From assembly GCA_016934645.1 (NCBI GenBank), contig JAFGSL010000009.1, positions 1-5,926 on the forward strand: a stretch of DNA of 5,926 bases, read 5' to 3'. Under the pieces are notes generated by a model, which did no database searches, had not been told where the DNA came from, and was given only the letters and a program-made list of their open reading frames with translations. Numbering within the stretch: the stretch's first letter is position 1; every line of letters begins with the position of its first letter. The stretch comes from Anaerolineae bacterium. Lineage in GTDB: Bacteria; Chloroflexota; Anaerolineae; B4-G1; SLSP01. The position numbers were made by a program, and so were the translations under genes. Shown here piece by piece: positions 5,356 to 5,926 of this stretch.

Positions 5356-5688
5356 ATGCAAACACTAGCAGTAGTAAAGCCGCGCGAATATGCACACATC
5401 ATCGCCAAACTCGTGGCGCAAATGCCGCCAGAACGCGCTGCTGAAGTTTATGATTTTGTGCTTTTCTTGTTAGCTCGGCCAACCCCAACGCCTGTGGAAA
5501 CGGAAGAAGATATGGATTGGCTGAACGACGATGAGGCGCAGATGCAGGCTGAAGATGCACTCTGGGAAGCTGCTTATGCTCAACATCATGAAAAACTGAT
5601 GACATTGGCTGAGGTTGCTCGCGCTGAGATTGCGGACGGTAGAACACAACCTATGTTCAATGAGCGTGGAGAATTTGACCTCAAATGA
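5356..5688 (+). CDS. Antitoxin-like protein of a type II toxin-antitoxin pair
   Basis: This 110-aa acidic protein is encoded directly upstream of a RelE-type toxin. Residues 11-43 (EYAHIIAKLVAQMPPERAAEVYDFVLFLLARP) resemble the helical N-terminus of DUF2281/VapB-like antitoxins. The middle (45-70) is strongly acidic, as expected for a segment that wraps a basic toxin. The end, LAEVARAEIADGRTQPMFNERGEFDLK, matches a tail I recall from small proteins encoded next to RelE toxins. No clear ribbon-helix-helix or helix-turn-helix is identifiable, so DNA-binding autoregulation is uncertain. Its TGA shares four bases (ATGA, 5685-5688) with the toxin start, which implies translational coupling. The very strong ribosome-binding site fits the need to make antitoxin in excess. 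The role rests mainly on the neighbour. Confidence 0.78.
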   Translation: MQTLAVVKPREYAHIIAKLVAQMPPERAAEVYDFVLFLLARPTPTPVETEEDMDWLNDDEAQMQAEDALWEAAYAQHHEKLMTLAEVARAEIADGRTQPMFNERGEFDLK

Positions 5689-5926
5689 GGTCTCGTACAA
5701 CGCAAAGTTTCCGAGACGCTTTTAAGGCGCTTTCTCCTGAAGTACGAGATCGAGCGAGAAAAGCCTATGCGTTATGGCGTGACAATCCCGATCTCCCTGG
5801 ATTGCGTTTCAAGCGTGTTGGGGACAGTGTATCTATCCGCATTGGGCGCAATTACCGTGCGTTAGGTATTGTACAGGGAGATACAGTGGCTTGGTATTGG
5901 ATTGGCAAACATGAGGACTATGAACG
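5685..5926 (+). CDS. RelE/ParE-superfamily toxin (partial, 3' end outside window)
   Basis: Eighty complete codons are visible, and the window ends two bases into the next one. The protein begins MRSRTTQSFRDAFKALSPEV and contains ARKAYALWRDNPDLPGLRFKR (24-44), SVSIRIGRNYRALGIV (48-63) and AWYWIGKHEDYER (69-81). This is the pattern of small RelE/HigB-type mRNA interferases: two N-terminal helices, a basic beta-sheet, and a terminal W-x-G-x-H-x-x-Y block. Known members cleave mRNA at the ribosome, while ParE members instead target gyrase; the sequence alone favours RelE-like but does not prove it. At 81 or more residues it is close to the usual 85-95. GGAGA (5668-5672) is 12 bases upstream, and the ATGA overlap with the antitoxin suggests coupled translation. 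No frameshift or internal stop is seen. Confidence 0.85.
   Translation, partial: MRSRTTQSFRDAFKALSPEVRDRARKAYALWRDNPDLPGLRFKRVGDSVSIRIGRNYRALGIVQGDTVAWYWIGKHEDYE

Overview
The window looks like chromosomal DNA from a moderately GC-rich bacterium. The strongest guess is Chloroflexota (Anaerolineae/Chloroflexia-like). That rests on the general character of the proteins, the short tandem heptamers between genes and the TA-type small gene pairs, so it is an inference and not a proven assignment. All supported genes are on the + strand. No tRNA, rRNA, CRISPR array or insertion sequence was found, and no gene-free stretch exceeds 300 bases. The longest gap, 223 bases at 1123-1345, holds a terminator, a candidate promoter and a GACT-phased leader.

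Layout. Positions 2-259 are the last 85 codons of isoleucyl-tRNA synthetase. Positions 336-1122 hold two overlapping genes: a 92-aa helical protein of unknown function and a 185-aa nucleotidyltransferase of the AbiEii/MNT type, closed by a strong intrinsic terminator at 1151-1190. Next come an M20-family amidohydrolase (1346-2524), a peptidase S51/cyanophycinase-like protein whose nucleophile serine appears to be replaced by glycine (2619-3308), and a single-chain 643-aa aconitase (3407-5338). Only 17 bases after the aconitase, a type II toxin-antitoxin pair begins: a 110-aa antitoxin-like protein and a RelE/ParE-type toxin. The two overlap by ATGA, and the toxin runs off the window end.

The two intergenic gaps around the S51-like gene each carry a repeat of the same design: short tandem units on one strand followed by related units on the other, so that the RNA could fold back. 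One is a 7-bp array that supplies the stop codon of the amidohydrolase. The other is a roughly 31-bp imperfect hairpin followed by a T-rich tract, just upstream of the aconitase ribosome-binding site.

Functionally, the window mixes housekeeping genes (isoleucine charging, TCA-cycle aconitase), general hydrolytic metabolism, and two small modules of toxin-antitoxin character. The most notable points are the apparently nucleophile-less S51 homologue, the uncharacterised small-protein/nucleotidyltransferase pair, the stop-codon-bearing heptamer array with four AAGGAG motifs, and the toxin-antitoxin pair placed directly behind aconitase without room for its own intergenic promoter.
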